Origin: Oleiagrimonas sp963817755
Lineage (GTDB): Bacteria; Pseudomonadota; Gammaproteobacteria; Xanthomonadales; Rhodanobacteraceae
Length of the DNA: 64,000 bases
Assembly: GCA_963817755.1 (NCBI GenBank)
Contig: CAWFPB010000001.1
Span: forward strand, 62,001 to 126,000
Direction of reading: 5' to 3'
This document shows, in pieces, positions 1 to 8,538 of the stretch. The notes beneath the pieces are model-generated. The model did not search any database. It was not told the origin of the DNA and saw nothing but the letters and a program-made list of their open reading frames with translations. Position numbers and translations under genes: made by a program. Every line of letters begins with the position of its first letter. Position 1 is the first letter of the stretch.

Positions 1-82
1 GCACGGCCATTTCCTGCAGGTGTTCGCGGTAGGCGTCGGCCACGTCCAGGGACGTGATCCCACGCCAGATTCGGGCGATCAT
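1..82 (-). CDS. antibiotic biosynthesis monooxygenase-like protein, N-terminal fragment
   Basis: Only the first 27 codons are in the window; the gene runs off the left edge. The visible N-terminus begins MIARIWRG and continues with an ADAYREHLQEM helix, the usual opening of small ferredoxin-like-fold proteins of the ABM family (putative heme-degrading or quinone monooxygenases). A GGAG lies seven bases before the ATG. The substrate cannot be inferred from so little. Confidence 0.55.
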   Translation of the reverse strand, partial: MIARIWRGITSLDVADAYREHLQEMAV

Positions 83-228
83 GGGGTGCTCCCGGCGACG
101 GCACGAATGCGCAGCCTACCACCGGGCACCCGTGCCGCGGGTTAAGCTGACGTTGTCCGGGCGGCTGTCCACAGGCTTGCCGTTTCCGTGTAGGTTCTTC
201 ATGGCATTCAATGGTTTGAGGGTTCGGC

Positions 229-1050
229 GTGCGAATAGTGGTGTTTGGCGCGAGCGGCATGGTCGGGCGCTACCTGCGGCCGCTGCTGTGCTCGGCAGGC
301 GTGGAGGTGATCGCCGTCAGCCGCCGGACGCGGTCCGGTCAGGACGGCGCGGACTGGCGCCAGGGTGTCCTGCCTGATCGCGTGCCCGCGCTGCCGCCCT
401 GCGATGCGATCGTCAGCCTCGGGCCGCTCGACCACTTTGCGGCCTGGCTGGCGCAGGCAACGCCGGCGGGCAGCCCGCGCATCGTGGCACTGTCGTCGAT
501 GAGCGCCGTGAGCAAGCGCGCGGCGCCCTTGGCTGCCGAGCGTGCGCTTTCCGAACGCCTGCGCGCGGCCGAGGCCCTCCTGGCCGATACCTGTCGCCGA
601 CGCGGCCAGGCATGGACGGTGCTGCGCGCCACGCTGATCTACGGTGACGGCAGCGACCGCAGTTTCACCCCCCTGGCGAAGCGGGCCCAGCGCTGGCGCG
701 TGTTCCCGCTGCCGGCCGGGCGCGGACTGCGCCAGCCGGTGCATGCCCGCGACCTGGCCGCGGCGGTGTTCGCGGCGCTCAAGGGTGGTGCCGACGGTTG
801 CGTGCTGGAGGCGGGCGGCGGCGAGCGCCTGGACGCACGGCACATGTTCGCGCGGGTGCGCGCCGGTCTGCCGCACTGGACCGTGCCGCTGCCGGTGCCG
901 CGACCGGTCCTGTGGCTGGCGGCGCGGTTGCATCCGCGCTTGCGCGGCGCGATCTCGCGGCTGGATGAGGACCTGGTCGCGGACAACCGCGAGCTGGAGC
1001 GGCGCCTGGGCGTGCGGCCGGGACCGTTCCGGCCCGACCGCGAAACCTGA
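229..1050 (+). CDS. NAD-dependent epimerase/dehydratase-like (atypical SDR) protein
   Basis: 273 residues from a GTG start preceded by a GAGGG. The N-terminus MRIVVFGASGMVGRYL is a Rossmann dinucleotide-binding loop (GxxGxxG). The middle carries ALSSMSAVS, where short-chain dehydrogenases often have the catalytic serine, and later VLRATLIYGDG and PVHARDLA, segments typical of NAD-dependent epimerase/dehydratase proteins. A clear YxxxK catalytic pair is not evident, so it may be an atypical SDR that binds NAD(P) without the classical chemistry. The substrate is unknown. It is convergent with the membrane protein at 1058. Confidence 0.75.
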   Translation: MRIVVFGASGMVGRYLRPLLCSAGVEVIAVSRRTRSGQDGADWRQGVLPDRVPALPPCDAIVSLGPLDHFAAWLAQATPAGSPRIVALSSMSAVSKRAAPLAAERALSERLRAAEALLADTCRRRGQAWTVLRATLIYGDGSDRSFTPLAKRAQRWRVFPLPAGRGLRQPVHARDLAAAVFAALKGGADGCVLEAGGGERLDARHMFARVRAGLPHWTVPLPVPRPVLWLAARLHPRLRGAISRLDEDLVADNRELERRLGVRPGPFRPDRET

Positions 1051-1057
1051 ATGGCCG

Positions 1058-1471
1058 TCAGCGCGAGAAGCCGGCCAGCGGAATCAGTGCCAGGATCGCG
1101 ATCACGCCCACGCACAGGCAGGCGTTGCCGAGGGTGATGCGGTGGCCGTCGCCGCGCGGCACCAGCCGCCACAGCAGCGCCACGCCAAGCAGCATGTCGA
1201 CGAGCACCGCGCCGCGGATCCAGCCCGAGGCCAGCAGCGCGTGGCCGCCCCCCACTGCGTCCCGGCCGCCGATCAGGATCAGCGCCACGGTGGCGGCGGT
1301 AGCGGCCAGGGCCCACAGCAGGCAGGCCAGGTAGACGCGGTTGAACGGCACCGGGCAGCGCGTGACCTTGCGCAGCAGGCCCCAGCAGACCAGGGCCATC
1401 AGCAGCGCCAGGACGCTGTCGGCGAGGATCGCGTAGACCAGCGAGGAGCTGATCGCCAGCAGGGAACTCAT
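1058..1471 (-). CDS. four-helix membrane protein of unknown function
   Basis: 137 residues with about four hydrophobic segments (near residues 5-28, 45-67, 78-100 and 115-133) and no recognisable catalytic motif. The layout resembles small DUF2269/DUF2214-like inner-membrane proteins, but this is only an impression. It is followed on the same strand by the Mpo1-like gene with a short gap, so the two may be co-transcribed. Confidence 0.6.
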   Translation of the reverse strand: MSSLLAISSSLVYAILADSVLALLMALVCWGLLRKVTRCPVPFNRVYLACLLWALAATAATVALILIGGRDAVGGGHALLASGWIRGAVLVDMLLGVALLWRLVPRGDGHRITLGNACLCVGVIAILALIPLAGFSR

Positions 1472-1520
1472 GGCATCGACCGTGCGGGAAAACGGCTATT
1501 GTGCCGCATCCGGGTCGCGC

Positions 1521-1985
1521 TCAATACCGCAGCCCGACGCGATGCATGATCTTGCCCAGCAGCCAGGCCGGGCCGACCAGCAGGTAGGTCAGGTCGGTCA
1601 GGAATGACGGCTTGTGGCCCTCGATCTTGTGGCCGACGAACTGGCCGATCCAGGCCAGTACGAACAGCACACCCGCCAGCCACCCCAGCCGGGCCGGGCC
1701 CAGCGCCTGATAGGCCGCGTGCGAAAGCAGCGCCAAGAGCACGAACACCACCGCCATGCCCAGGCCGATGGTGCGCGAGGTGCGGTAGTAGAACAGGAAC
1801 GACAGGAACATCGCGAGCACCGCCCACGACCCCTGGCGCACGAACTGCGGCGGCACCGGGATGATCCACAGCGCGGCGATCACGCACCACAGGATGGTCG
1901 GCACGCAGATCCAGTGGATCAGGCGGTTGGTCGCGTTGCGGTGGTCCTGGCTGTAGGCGTCGAACCATTGCTGGGCGGTGCGCAT
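1521..1985 (-). CDS. Mpo1/DUF962 family membrane protein
   Basis: 154 residues starting at MRTAQQWFDAYSQDHRN. The N-terminal pattern ending in NRLIHWICVP and the C-terminal GHKIEGHKPSF match the histidine-bearing signatures of the DUF962/Mpo1 family. The yeast member is an Fe(II)-dependent dioxygenase of 2-hydroxy fatty acids; bacterial members are rarely studied. Four hydrophobic segments lie between the two histidine motifs. The reading frame extends 60 codons further upstream, but the internal ATG gives the usual family length and avoids a low-complexity leader. Confidence 0.8.
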   Translation of the reverse strand: MRTAQQWFDAYSQDHRNATNRLIHWICVPTILWCVIAALWIIPVPPQFVRQGSWAVLAMFLSFLFYYRTSRTIGLGMAVVFVLLALLSHAAYQALGPARLGWLAGVLFVLAWIGQFVGHKIEGHKPSFLTDLTYLLVGPAWLLGKIMHRVGLRY

Positions 1986-2183
1986 GTCGGGGTCCCCTCG
2001 GTCGGTACGTTGCATCCTCGCGCGATGCGGCGCGCCGATAAAGCTGCGATGCGGCAAAGGACGCGGGATGCGCGAGATCGCGCAGGTCCCACTTAGCCCA
2101 GACAAGCGAAGCGCATCCGGGGACACGTTGCCGGAGCGCGCTGCTTCCGGCGTGGATGCCGCCAAGGCCGCGCAGCAGCCTGT

Positions 2184-2214
2184 CCCGGATGCGGCTTCGC
2201 CTTATCCGGGCTAC
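2184..2214. repeat. interspersed REP-like palindromic repeat
   Basis: An imperfect palindrome whose arms read CCCGGATGCGGC and CCTTATCCGGGCTAC. A related copy occurs at 25214-25246, and a looser one with CCCAGACAAGCGAAGCGCATCCGGG just upstream near 2096. It sits between two minus-strand genes, downstream of purC. Confidence 0.6.
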
Positions 2215-2227
2215 GCATCGTCGTGTC

Positions 2228-3124
2228 TCAATCGAGTTCGATGCCGGCCAGGCGCCTGAGTGCCTCGGCGTAGCGCGCCGCGGTGCCCTCGATCACCTCG
2301 GTCGGCAGCTTGGGGCCCGGCGCCTGCTTGTTCCAGTCCAGCGTCTCCAGGTAGTCGCGCACGAACTGCTTGTCGAAGCTGGGCGGGCTGATGCCGACCT
2401 TGTATTCGTCGGCGGGCCAGAAGCGCGAGGAGTCGGGCGTGAGCATCTCGTCCATCACGTAGAGCTTGCCGTCGGCGTCGGTGCCGAACTCCAGCTTGGT
2501 GTCGGCGATCAGGATGCCGCGCTCGGCCGCGTAGGCGGCGGCGAAGCGGTAGATCGCCAGCGTGGCCTCGCGCACCTGCTCGGCCAGCTCGGCGCCGATG
2601 GTCGCCACCACCTGGTCGAAACCGATGTTCTCGTCGTGCGTGCCCACGGCGGCCTTGGTCGAGGGCGTGAAGATCGGCTCGGCCAGCTGCTCGGCCTGGC
2701 GCAGGCCGGCGGGCAGTTCGATGCCGCACAGCTTCCCGGTCGCCTGGTAGTCCTTCCAGCCCGAGCCGATCAGGTAGCCGCGCGCGATGGCCTCGACCGG
2801 GACCGGCTTGAGCTTCTTCGTGACCACGGCGCGCTTCTCGTACAGCGCGAGATCGGCACCCTCGGGCAACACCCCGGCGACCGGCGTGCCGGTGAGGTGG
2901 TTGGGCGCGATGTGCGCGGTCTTGCCGAACCAGAAATTGGAGATCTGCGTGAGCATCTCGCCCTTGCCGGGAATCGGGTCGGGCAGGATCACGTCGAACG
3001 CCGACAGGCGGTCGCTGGCCACGATCAGCAGGCGCTCGCCGGGCAGTTCGTAGACGTCGCGGACCTTGCCGCGGTAGATCGGCTCGAGGCCGGGCAGGTC
3101 CGAATGCTTGAGGCAGGTAGGCAC
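2228..3124 (-). CDS. purC: phosphoribosylaminoimidazole-succinocarboxamide synthase
   Basis: SAICAR synthase joins CAIR and aspartate with ATP in purine biosynthesis. The family landmarks are present in order: YRGKVRDVYEL near the N-terminus, the ASDRLSAFDVILPDPIPGKG segment, GYLIGSGWKDY, HDENIGFD and the catalytic region ILIADTKLEFG followed by MDEMLTPDSSRFWP. The chosen GTG start gives 298 residues, the length of the longer proteobacterial form. An upstream in-frame ATG at 3169 would add 15 arginine-rich residues without homology support. It is divergent from the cytochrome gene. Confidence 0.95.
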   Translation of the reverse strand: MPTCLKHSDLPGLEPIYRGKVRDVYELPGERLLIVASDRLSAFDVILPDPIPGKGEMLTQISNFWFGKTAHIAPNHLTGTPVAGVLPEGADLALYEKRAVVTKKLKPVPVEAIARGYLIGSGWKDYQATGKLCGIELPAGLRQAEQLAEPIFTPSTKAAVGTHDENIGFDQVVATIGAELAEQVREATLAIYRFAAAYAAERGILIADTKLEFGTDADGKLYVMDEMLTPDSSRFWPADEYKVGISPPSFDKQFVRDYLETLDWNKQAPGPKLPTEVIEGTAARYAEALRRLAGIELD

Positions 3125-3233
3125 GATGCGGCATTCCCGTGGGGTCGGACGGCCATTGTAGCGGCGCATGCCGTGGAGCGGGACCGCACGCTGGTAGAAT
3201 GGACGACTTTCGCAGCCCGTTCCCGCCCGCCCG

Positions 3234-3566
3234 ATGAACACCACGATCCTGTTGGCACCCTTGCTGGCACTGGCCGTCCTCGGCACCGGCGCGCAGGCGT
3301 CCACGCCGCCGCGCCCGTCGCGCCTGGGCCTGTGCGCGGCCTGCCACGGCGAGCGCGGCGTGGCGGTGGCGCCCGGCGTGCCCAACCTGGCCGCGCAGCG
3401 CTACGACTACCTGCTCGAGGCCATGCACCAGTACCGCGACGGTCGCCGCGACGTGGCGGTGATGCGCGCGGCGCTGGGTCCGCTGAGCGAATCCCAGCTC
3501 GAGGCGCTGGCGCACTGGTACGCCGCGCAGTCGCCGGCGCGGCCCGCCGACGGAGTTTCGCGCTGA
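3234..3566 (+). CDS. periplasmic monoheme c-type cytochrome
   Basis: 110 residues with a Sec signal peptide (hydrophobic residues 3-18, AQA cleavage region) and one CAACH heme-attachment motif near residue 34. The later LGPLSESQLEALAHWYAAQ is the C-terminal helix pattern of cytochrome c4/c5-like proteins, and a methionine in the VMRAAL segment could be the sixth ligand. It is half the size of cytochrome c4. Its stop overlaps the start of the djlA-like gene (TGATG), so the two are probably translationally coupled. Confidence 0.85.
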   Translation: MNTTILLAPLLALAVLGTGAQASTPPRPSRLGLCAACHGERGVAVAPGVPNLAAQRYDYLLEAMHQYRDGRRDVAVMRAALGPLSESQLEALAHWYAAQSPARPADGVSR

Positions 3567-4354
3567 TGGGCGCACTGATCGGCGCCGTCATCGGCTTCTT
3601 CCTGCTGCACGGTTTCTTCGGCGCGCTGATCGGCGGCGTGGTCGGCTGGCTGCTGACCCAGCAGCACCGTCCGGCACGCCAGCAGGCCTCCTTCGGCGCG
3701 GTCATCGAGCCGCTGTTCGGGCTGCTGGGCGCGGTGGCCAAGGCCGACGGTCGCGTCAGCGAGGCCGAGATCGCGGTCGCGGAACGCCTGATGCAGCGCA
3801 TGGCCCTGGGCCAGGAGCAACGCCGCCATGCCGTGGCCAGCTTCAATGCCGGCAAGCAGTCCGGCTACGACATCGACGTGCCCCTGGCGCAGCTGCGGCA
3901 GTGGGTCGGCGGGCGCCGCGACCACGCCATCACCATCCTCGACGTGGTGGTCGAGACGGCACTGGCCGAGGGCGCGGGCGAGGCCAAGATGCAGATCCTG
4001 CGGCGCCTGGCCGCCGCGCTGCGCATCAGCGAGATGGAGCTGATGGCGGTGATGGCGATGAAGGGCTACGCCTGGACCCCGCCCGGCGGCGGCCGCGGCT
4101 GGGGCGGCGCCCAGGGCGGACGCTACACGCCGCCGCAGCGCGCGCCGCTGGGGCCGGATCCGTACGCCGTGCTCGGCGTGCAGCGCGATGCAGACGACCG
4201 TGCCATCAAGCGCGCCTACCGCAAGCTGATCTCCGAGCACCATCCCGATCGCATGGGCGACCTGCCCGAGGACCTGCGCAAGCGTGCCGAGCAGCGCGCC
4301 AGCGAGATCAACGCCGCCTACGAGCGCATCAAGGCCGAACGCGGCTTCAAGTGA
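3566..4354 (+). CDS. djlA: DjlA-like membrane-anchored J-domain co-chaperone
   Basis: 262 residues in three parts: an N-terminal glycine-rich transmembrane segment (about residues 1-32), a TerB/DjlA-N-like helical domain (about 45-165, with AKADGRVSEAEI), and a C-terminal J domain (about 195-260) bearing the HPD tripeptide in SEHHPDRMG. The J domain stimulates DnaK ATPase at the inner membrane. A glycine-rich linker separates the two soluble domains, as in E. coli DjlA. The start overlaps the stop of the preceding cytochrome gene. Confidence 0.9.
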   Translation: MGALIGAVIGFFLLHGFFGALIGGVVGWLLTQQHRPARQQASFGAVIEPLFGLLGAVAKADGRVSEAEIAVAERLMQRMALGQEQRRHAVASFNAGKQSGYDIDVPLAQLRQWVGGRRDHAITILDVVVETALAEGAGEAKMQILRRLAAALRISEMELMAVMAMKGYAWTPPGGGRGWGGAQGGRYTPPQRAPLGPDPYAVLGVQRDADDRAIKRAYRKLISEHHPDRMGDLPEDLRKRAEQRASEINAAYERIKAERGFK

Positions 4355-4427
4355 TCGTGGCCCGGCGGCCGTGCTACAAAGGCCCCGAGCGCCTCTTGCC
4401 CCCGTCACCCATTTCGAGGACAGCACC

Positions 4428-5096
4428 ATGGCCAAGCAAACGCCCGTCATCGCCCCGTCGATCCTGTCGGCCGACTTCGCCCGCCTGGGCGAGGACACCC
4501 GCGCCGTGCTCGAGGCCGGTGCCGACTGGGTGCACTTCGACGTCATGGACAACCACTACGTGCCCAACCTGACCATCGGGCCGATGGTCTGCAAGGCGCT
4601 GCGCGATTACGGCATCGCCGCGCCGATCGACGTGCACCTGATGGTCAAGCCGGTCGACCGCATCATTCCCGATTTCGCCGCGGCCGGCGCCAGCTCGATC
4701 AGCTTCCATCCGGAGGCCAGCGAGCACATCGACCGCACCCTGGGCCTGATCCGCGAGAGCGGCTGCCAGGCCGGGCTGGTGTTCAACCCGGCCACGCCGC
4801 TGAACCATCTCGACTACGTGCTCGACAAGGTCGACCTGGTGCTGCTGATGTCGGTCAACCCCGGCTTCGGCGGGCAGAGTTTCATTCCGGCCACGCTGGA
4901 CAAGCTGCGCCAGGCGCGCGAGATCATCGACGCCAGCGGCCGCGACATCCGCCTGGAGGTCGACGGCGGCGTGAAGGCCGGCAACATCGGTGACATCGCG
5001 GCCGCCGGCGCCGACACCTTCGTCGCCGGTTCGGCGATCTTCGGAGCCGGCGACTACAAGGCCGAGATCGAGGCGATGCGCCGCGCCATCGGCTGA
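4428..5096 (+). CDS. rpe: ribulose-phosphate 3-epimerase
   Basis: 222 residues; interconverts ribulose 5-phosphate and xylulose 5-phosphate in the pentose phosphate pathway. The TIM-barrel signatures are complete: APSILSADF at the N-terminus, HFDVMDNHYVPNLT, DVHLMV, LLMSVNPGFGGQSF, and LEVDGGVK before the C-terminal phosphate loop VAGSAIF. The metal-binding His and Asp residues in HFDVMD, DVHLM and VDGG are present. The start follows GAGGAC. Its end overlaps the convergent sortase gene by 43 bases. Confidence 0.95.
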   Translation: MAKQTPVIAPSILSADFARLGEDTRAVLEAGADWVHFDVMDNHYVPNLTIGPMVCKALRDYGIAAPIDVHLMVKPVDRIIPDFAAAGASSISFHPEASEHIDRTLGLIRESGCQAGLVFNPATPLNHLDYVLDKVDLVLLMSVNPGFGGQSFIPATLDKLRQAREIIDASGRDIRLEVDGGVKAGNIGDIAAAGADTFVAGSAIFGAGDYKAEIEAMRRAIG

Positions 5097-5675
5097 GACG
5101 GCGCGGCGTCGATCCGCCGGGCCCAGACCACGTAGCGCAGCGGTCCGCCCGGGATCACCGCGTCGAACGGGTAGCAGGTCACCAGCAGCAGGCCGTCGCG
5201 GCTGGCGGCGTTCGGCAGCCGCGCGTGGCGGCTGTCGACCACCTGCATGCGCGCGACCCGGTAGCGTGCGGTGCCGCGGGCGCCGTCGATCACGATGCGG
5301 TCGCCGCGGTGCAGCTTTTTCAGGAAGGTGAACTGGGTGTCGCGGTGCGCGCTGATCACCGTCAGCCCGTTCGCGCCCGGCGCGGCGCTGGAGGGCGTCC
5401 AGCCCGGGCCGAAGGCCAGCGCCTGGCCGCTGTCGCGGTCGAGCACGATCAGGTCGCGGTGCAACCGCGGCACGCGTCAGCCGCGCGATCGGCGCCATGT
5501 CCGCCCACGGCCAGGGCTTGGCGAGGTGCCGCCCGTGGTCGCTGGTCGCCCAGGCCCGTTCCAGCAGGACCTGGGCCAGCGCCGCCTTCAGGTGGATCCA
5601 GCCGGCGGCGGTGCCCAGCACGGCTGCCGTCAGCAGCAGTGCCGGGACCAGCAGGCGTCGGGGAGGTCGGATCAT
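5054..5675 (-). pseudogene. dedicated-type (class GN) sortase, broken by a single frameshift
   Basis: The first frame starts at 5675, overlapping the target-protein stop (ATGA), and encodes a short cytoplasmic stretch, one membrane anchor and WPWADMAPIARLT. The core continues in the next frame from about 5477 with VPRLHRDLIVLD. Deleting one base in the GACGCGTGCCG stretch near 5477 restores one frame of about 206 residues. The catalytic triad is intact: His in ISAHRDT, Cys in LVTCYPF and Arg in LRYVVWA. It would cleave the sorting signal of the VIT/VWA protein encoded just upstream. It is either a recent pseudogene or a sequencing error. Confidence 0.85.
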
Positions 5676-7657
5676 CCGGCCCTCGCGACGCGCTTTTGCC
5701 ACGCGAACGCAGCGGCGGCCAGCAGCAGGGCCAGCGCGGCCAGCCGCATCAGCAGCGGCGCCGGGGTGGCGGTCTGGGCGAAGGCCGAGCCGGCCGGCAG
5801 CGCGTTGGGAATCTGCGTGTCGCGCAGGGCCTGCCCGCTATCGCGAGACGGGTTCTTCTCCACGGCAACCAGACTGGTGAAGCGGCTGACCAGGTGCGCG
5901 GCCAGCGCGGTCTGGACGATCTCGGGCTTCAGCGTGGCCGCGTCGCCGCCGCGGCGCAGCTGCTCCTGCAGGTCGTCGATGCGCGCCTGCGCCCACAGCC
6001 GGTCCAGGCCCCGGGCAGGACGCGCCTGGTCCAGCGACACCGGTTCATTCCAGTCGCGGTCGGCCAGCTGGCCGTGCAGCTGCACGCGTCCGCCGGGCGC
6101 GTCCAGTTTCGCCGTGACCAGCAGCGGTTCGCCCAGGTACAGGTCCGGCAGCTTGCGCGGATAGGCCCGGGCACCGTGCGGCCAGTCGACGCGCAGGTTG
6201 CGCAGGGCCGGGTGGCCCAGGCGCGCCAGCAAGCCGCGCATGGCATGGCTGACCTCGTGGCGGTCGGGAATCTGGGTCACGCTGCCGCGACCGTGGCGCG
6301 CCGCTTCGGCCATGAAGCCGCCGTTGGGCGCGCTGCCGATGGCGACCGGGAACAGCCGCGAGTCGCCCAGGTCCTGGTCGATCAGGTTGATCAGGCCGGA
6401 CGGGTTGTCGACCGCGCCGTCGGTGGCGAACACCACCTGGCGCACGTAGCCGTCGGGAGCGTGCCCGCCCAGCGCGGCGCTCAGGGCCGGCCCCATCTCG
6501 GTGCCGCCGCCGGCCTGCAGGTTCGCGACCCATTGGCGCGCGGCCTGCACCGCCGCGGGCGTGGCGGGCACCGCCTGCGGATGCAGCATCTGCATGTCGG
6601 AGTTGAATTCGATCACGTTGAAGCGGTCGATCGGGCGCAGGTTCGCCAGCGCCAGGTCCAGCGCCGCCCGCGCCTGGCGGATCGAGGCGCCCTCCATGGA
6701 TCCGGAGGTGTCGATCACCAGGATCAGCTCGCGTGGCAGGATGCGCGCGCGTTGCTGCGGCGGCATCACCATCAGCGTGGCGTAGTGCGCGCCGCCCACG
6801 TTTTCGACGAAGCTGGCCACGTTGGGCTGGGTCTGCGGCCGGGGCGTCCAGCGCAGGATGAAGTCGCGATCGGGCACCACGCTGGGGTCGTGCAGCTGCA
6901 CGTGCCAGATGCCGTCATGGTGCGTGCTCTGCACGGTGTGGCTGGGACTGGTCACCGAGGCCAGCGGCACGCCGGGGTTCAACGTGACGTGGATGCGCGT
7001 GCGCAGCGGCGGCTCGTTGCGCGCGGCGGTGAACGCCTGCGGCCCGGTGATGCCCGGGTCGTGCGCCGCGTCCACGGCCGCGTCGTGCTGGTGGTAGCGC
7101 GGCGTGTAGGTCAGCGGGAAGCGCAGCGAGAAGGTGCCGTCGCGGTAGTCGATGCGCTGCCAGTAGTGCAGCTCCACGTCGACCACTTCGCCGGGCGCGA
7201 CATTGGTCACCGCGGTACGGAACAGGTTCCCGCTGTCGCTCTCCACCAGCGCCGCCTTGCGTCCGCTGGTGCGGGCCTGGGCGAACACCTTGCGCGCGGC
7301 CTGCTTCTCCTTGATCTGGCCGACCACGGTGCGCGTGCCGATGTGCAGCGTCATGGCGTACACGGCCGCCCCCGGCGGCAGCGGCAGCAGGTACTGGCCC
7401 TGCATGAAGCGGGCACCGTCGTTGCGGAAGCGCTGGTGCAGGGTCACGTCGGCGACCAGTCCGTCGACGCGGTAGGCCACGTCGGTGTCCAGGCTGGCCT
7501 GCACGTGGCGCACGCCGCCGGCATCGACGAAGCGCATTTCGCCGCTGCCGGGCGCCTGCTGCGCGCGCAGCGTGGCCGTGCACAACAGCAGCAACAGCAG
7601 CGCGATCGGGGCGCGCCATCCGATGCGGCGCGGGGTGGGGTCGATTCGGTGGTTCAC
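5672..7657 (-). CDS. sortase target protein with VIT and VWA domains (marine proteobacterial type)
   Basis: 661 residues from a GTG start preceded by AGGGAG. In order: a signal peptide (LLLLLLCTATLRAQ), a VIT domain (about residues 40-170), and a VWA domain whose MIDAS reads LVIDTSGSMEG (about residues 310-480). At the C-terminus come QTATPAP, a hydrophobic helix and WQKRVARAG, a cell-sorting signal in which the usual LP before QTA is replaced by FA. The gene precedes the sortase with a 4-base overlap, so enzyme and substrate are co-translated. The protein is probably anchored in the envelope; its physiological role is unknown. Confidence 0.9.
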   Translation of the reverse strand: MNHRIDPTPRRIGWRAPIALLLLLLCTATLRAQQAPGSGEMRFVDAGGVRHVQASLDTDVAYRVDGLVADVTLHQRFRNDGARFMQGQYLLPLPPGAAVYAMTLHIGTRTVVGQIKEKQAARKVFAQARTSGRKAALVESDSGNLFRTAVTNVAPGEVVDVELHYWQRIDYRDGTFSLRFPLTYTPRYHQHDAAVDAAHDPGITGPQAFTAARNEPPLRTRIHVTLNPGVPLASVTSPSHTVQSTHHDGIWHVQLHDPSVVPDRDFILRWTPRPQTQPNVASFVENVGGAHYATLMVMPPQQRARILPRELILVIDTSGSMEGASIRQARAALDLALANLRPIDRFNVIEFNSDMQMLHPQAVPATPAAVQAARQWVANLQAGGGTEMGPALSAALGGHAPDGYVRQVVFATDGAVDNPSGLINLIDQDLGDSRLFPVAIGSAPNGGFMAEAARHGRGSVTQIPDRHEVSHAMRGLLARLGHPALRNLRVDWPHGARAYPRKLPDLYLGEPLLVTAKLDAPGGRVQLHGQLADRDWNEPVSLDQARPARGLDRLWAQARIDDLQEQLRRGGDAATLKPEIVQTALAAHLVSRFTSLVAVEKNPSRDSGQALRDTQIPNALPAGSAFAQTATPAPLLMRLAALALLLAAAAFAWQKRVARAG

Positions 7658-8330
7658 GGCGTGACTCCCTGTGCGTGGTCTCGGCATCCATTGCAGGGGC
7701 ACGCGGGGCGCCGGGTGCGGCGCGGATGCGGCGCGTCGGGGATGGGTTGTGGCGGGAATCGGGCAGGGGGGGGTTGGATGTATTCCGAATTGTCGGGAAA
7801 TGTGGAGGGTGGTTTGAGGCGCTTTGTCGGACTGAATCCAAGGCCGGGCGCGCAAGAGAAAGCGGTTCCGTCCGGCGTCCCTGCCGGCCGCCCTTCGGGT
7901 TTTCCCGCCGCCCCTCACCGCGATCAATGGCAAGGGGCACGTCCACTGCATTCAGTGTGTATCTTTCACTGCGCAGAGTTTCCGTGTTCGCTTGTGTTGC
8001 GCGCGCAAGGCGCGCGCAGCGCGCAGAGCGCGCTCGGGGTCCCCTTCGGTAGCGGCGGAGGGTGGAGGATCAGGCCCGCAGGGGGGCGCACATGGACGTG
8101 CGCCCGTTCGTCGTGAGGCCTGGACGGCCTCTCGACGAACCCCCGGAACCCGGAGCGGACCTGGAGGAGCGAAGCTCCGGAAGGCGCGGACGCAGGGGTG
8201 TCGTTCTCTTGGTGACTTCTCTTGGACAAGCAAGAGAAGTTACTCGGCCGCCGTCAGGCGGACGAAACCGCATTTCCCATTGCAATGGATTCTGATAAAG
8301 CGCCTGCACGCGAAACTTCCAGTCACATGC
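7658..8330. other. long intergenic region, no supported gene
   Basis: Several open frames cross this stretch on both strands, but none has a family-like composition or a convincing ribosome-binding site. The right half is an interspersed repeat shared with 52 kb. The left part should hold the promoter of the target-sortase pair; GC drops slightly around 7750-7830, but no clear -35/-10 pair was identified. Confidence 0.5.
8040..8243 (+). repeat. interspersed intergenic repeat, copy 1
   Basis: Contains CCCCTTCGGTAGCGGCGGAG, then CAGGCCCG, CCGGAAGGCGCGGACG and a terminal hairpin with arms GTGACTTCTCTTG and CAAGAGAAGTTAC. The same ordered blocks occur in the opposite orientation at about 52017-52125. 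The element also holds an inner inverted pair (GTTCGTCGTGAGGCC and GGCCTCTCGACGAAC). Confidence 0.7.
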
Positions 8331-8356
8331 AAAAAAGCCCCCGCGAGGGCGGGGGC
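8331..8356 (-). terminator. rho-independent terminator of the two-peptide operon
   Basis: On the minus strand GCCCCCGC and GCGGGGGC pair around a 4-base loop and are followed directly by six T. It lies about 45 bases past the stop of the 39-residue gene, which supports real minus-strand transcription of the small genes. Confidence 0.8.
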
Positions 8357-8398
8357 AACAGGGCATCGCCACAGGGGCGGACGGGAGCGGAAGAAGCT

Positions 8399-8518
8399 TC
8401 AGAGCGGCTGCCAGTCGGGATCGGGCTCGGCCGGCGCGCAGGTCGGGGCGGTCAGCTCCGCGGCGGTCGCGCCGGCGCCTTCCACGGCGATCGGCAGGAA
8501 ATCGTCGAACAGGTTCAT
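8399..8518 (-). CDS. 39-residue acidic peptide, second gene of a mini-operon
   Basis: A short reading frame encoding MNLFDDFLPIAVEG, then an alanine-rich middle, and ending APTCAPAEPDPDWQPL. It has one cysteine and several proline, aspartate and glutamate residues in the C-terminal half. GAGGAG precedes the ATG at good spacing, the 35-residue gene ends 20 bases upstream, and a strong terminator follows. It is not recognised as a known family. The leader/core look recalls a ribosomally made peptide precursor, but no modifying enzyme is visible nearby. Its place beside the sortase regulatory genes suggests a link to that system. The function is unknown. Confidence 0.55.
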   Translation of the reverse strand: MNLFDDFLPIAVEGAGATAAELTAPTCAPAEPDPDWQPL

Positions 8519-8538
8519 GGTCTTCGTCTCCTCGGTGT

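Noticed and set aside
2156..4354. 732-codon plus-strand frame that includes the DjlA-like protein
   Set aside because: The first 470 codons are antisense to purC and out of frame with the cytochrome; only the part from 3566 has homology.
5225..8116. 963-codon open frame on the plus strand
   Set aside because: Antisense to the VIT/VWA target protein and sortase; composition (His, Arg, Gln, Ala-rich) is typical of a shadow frame.
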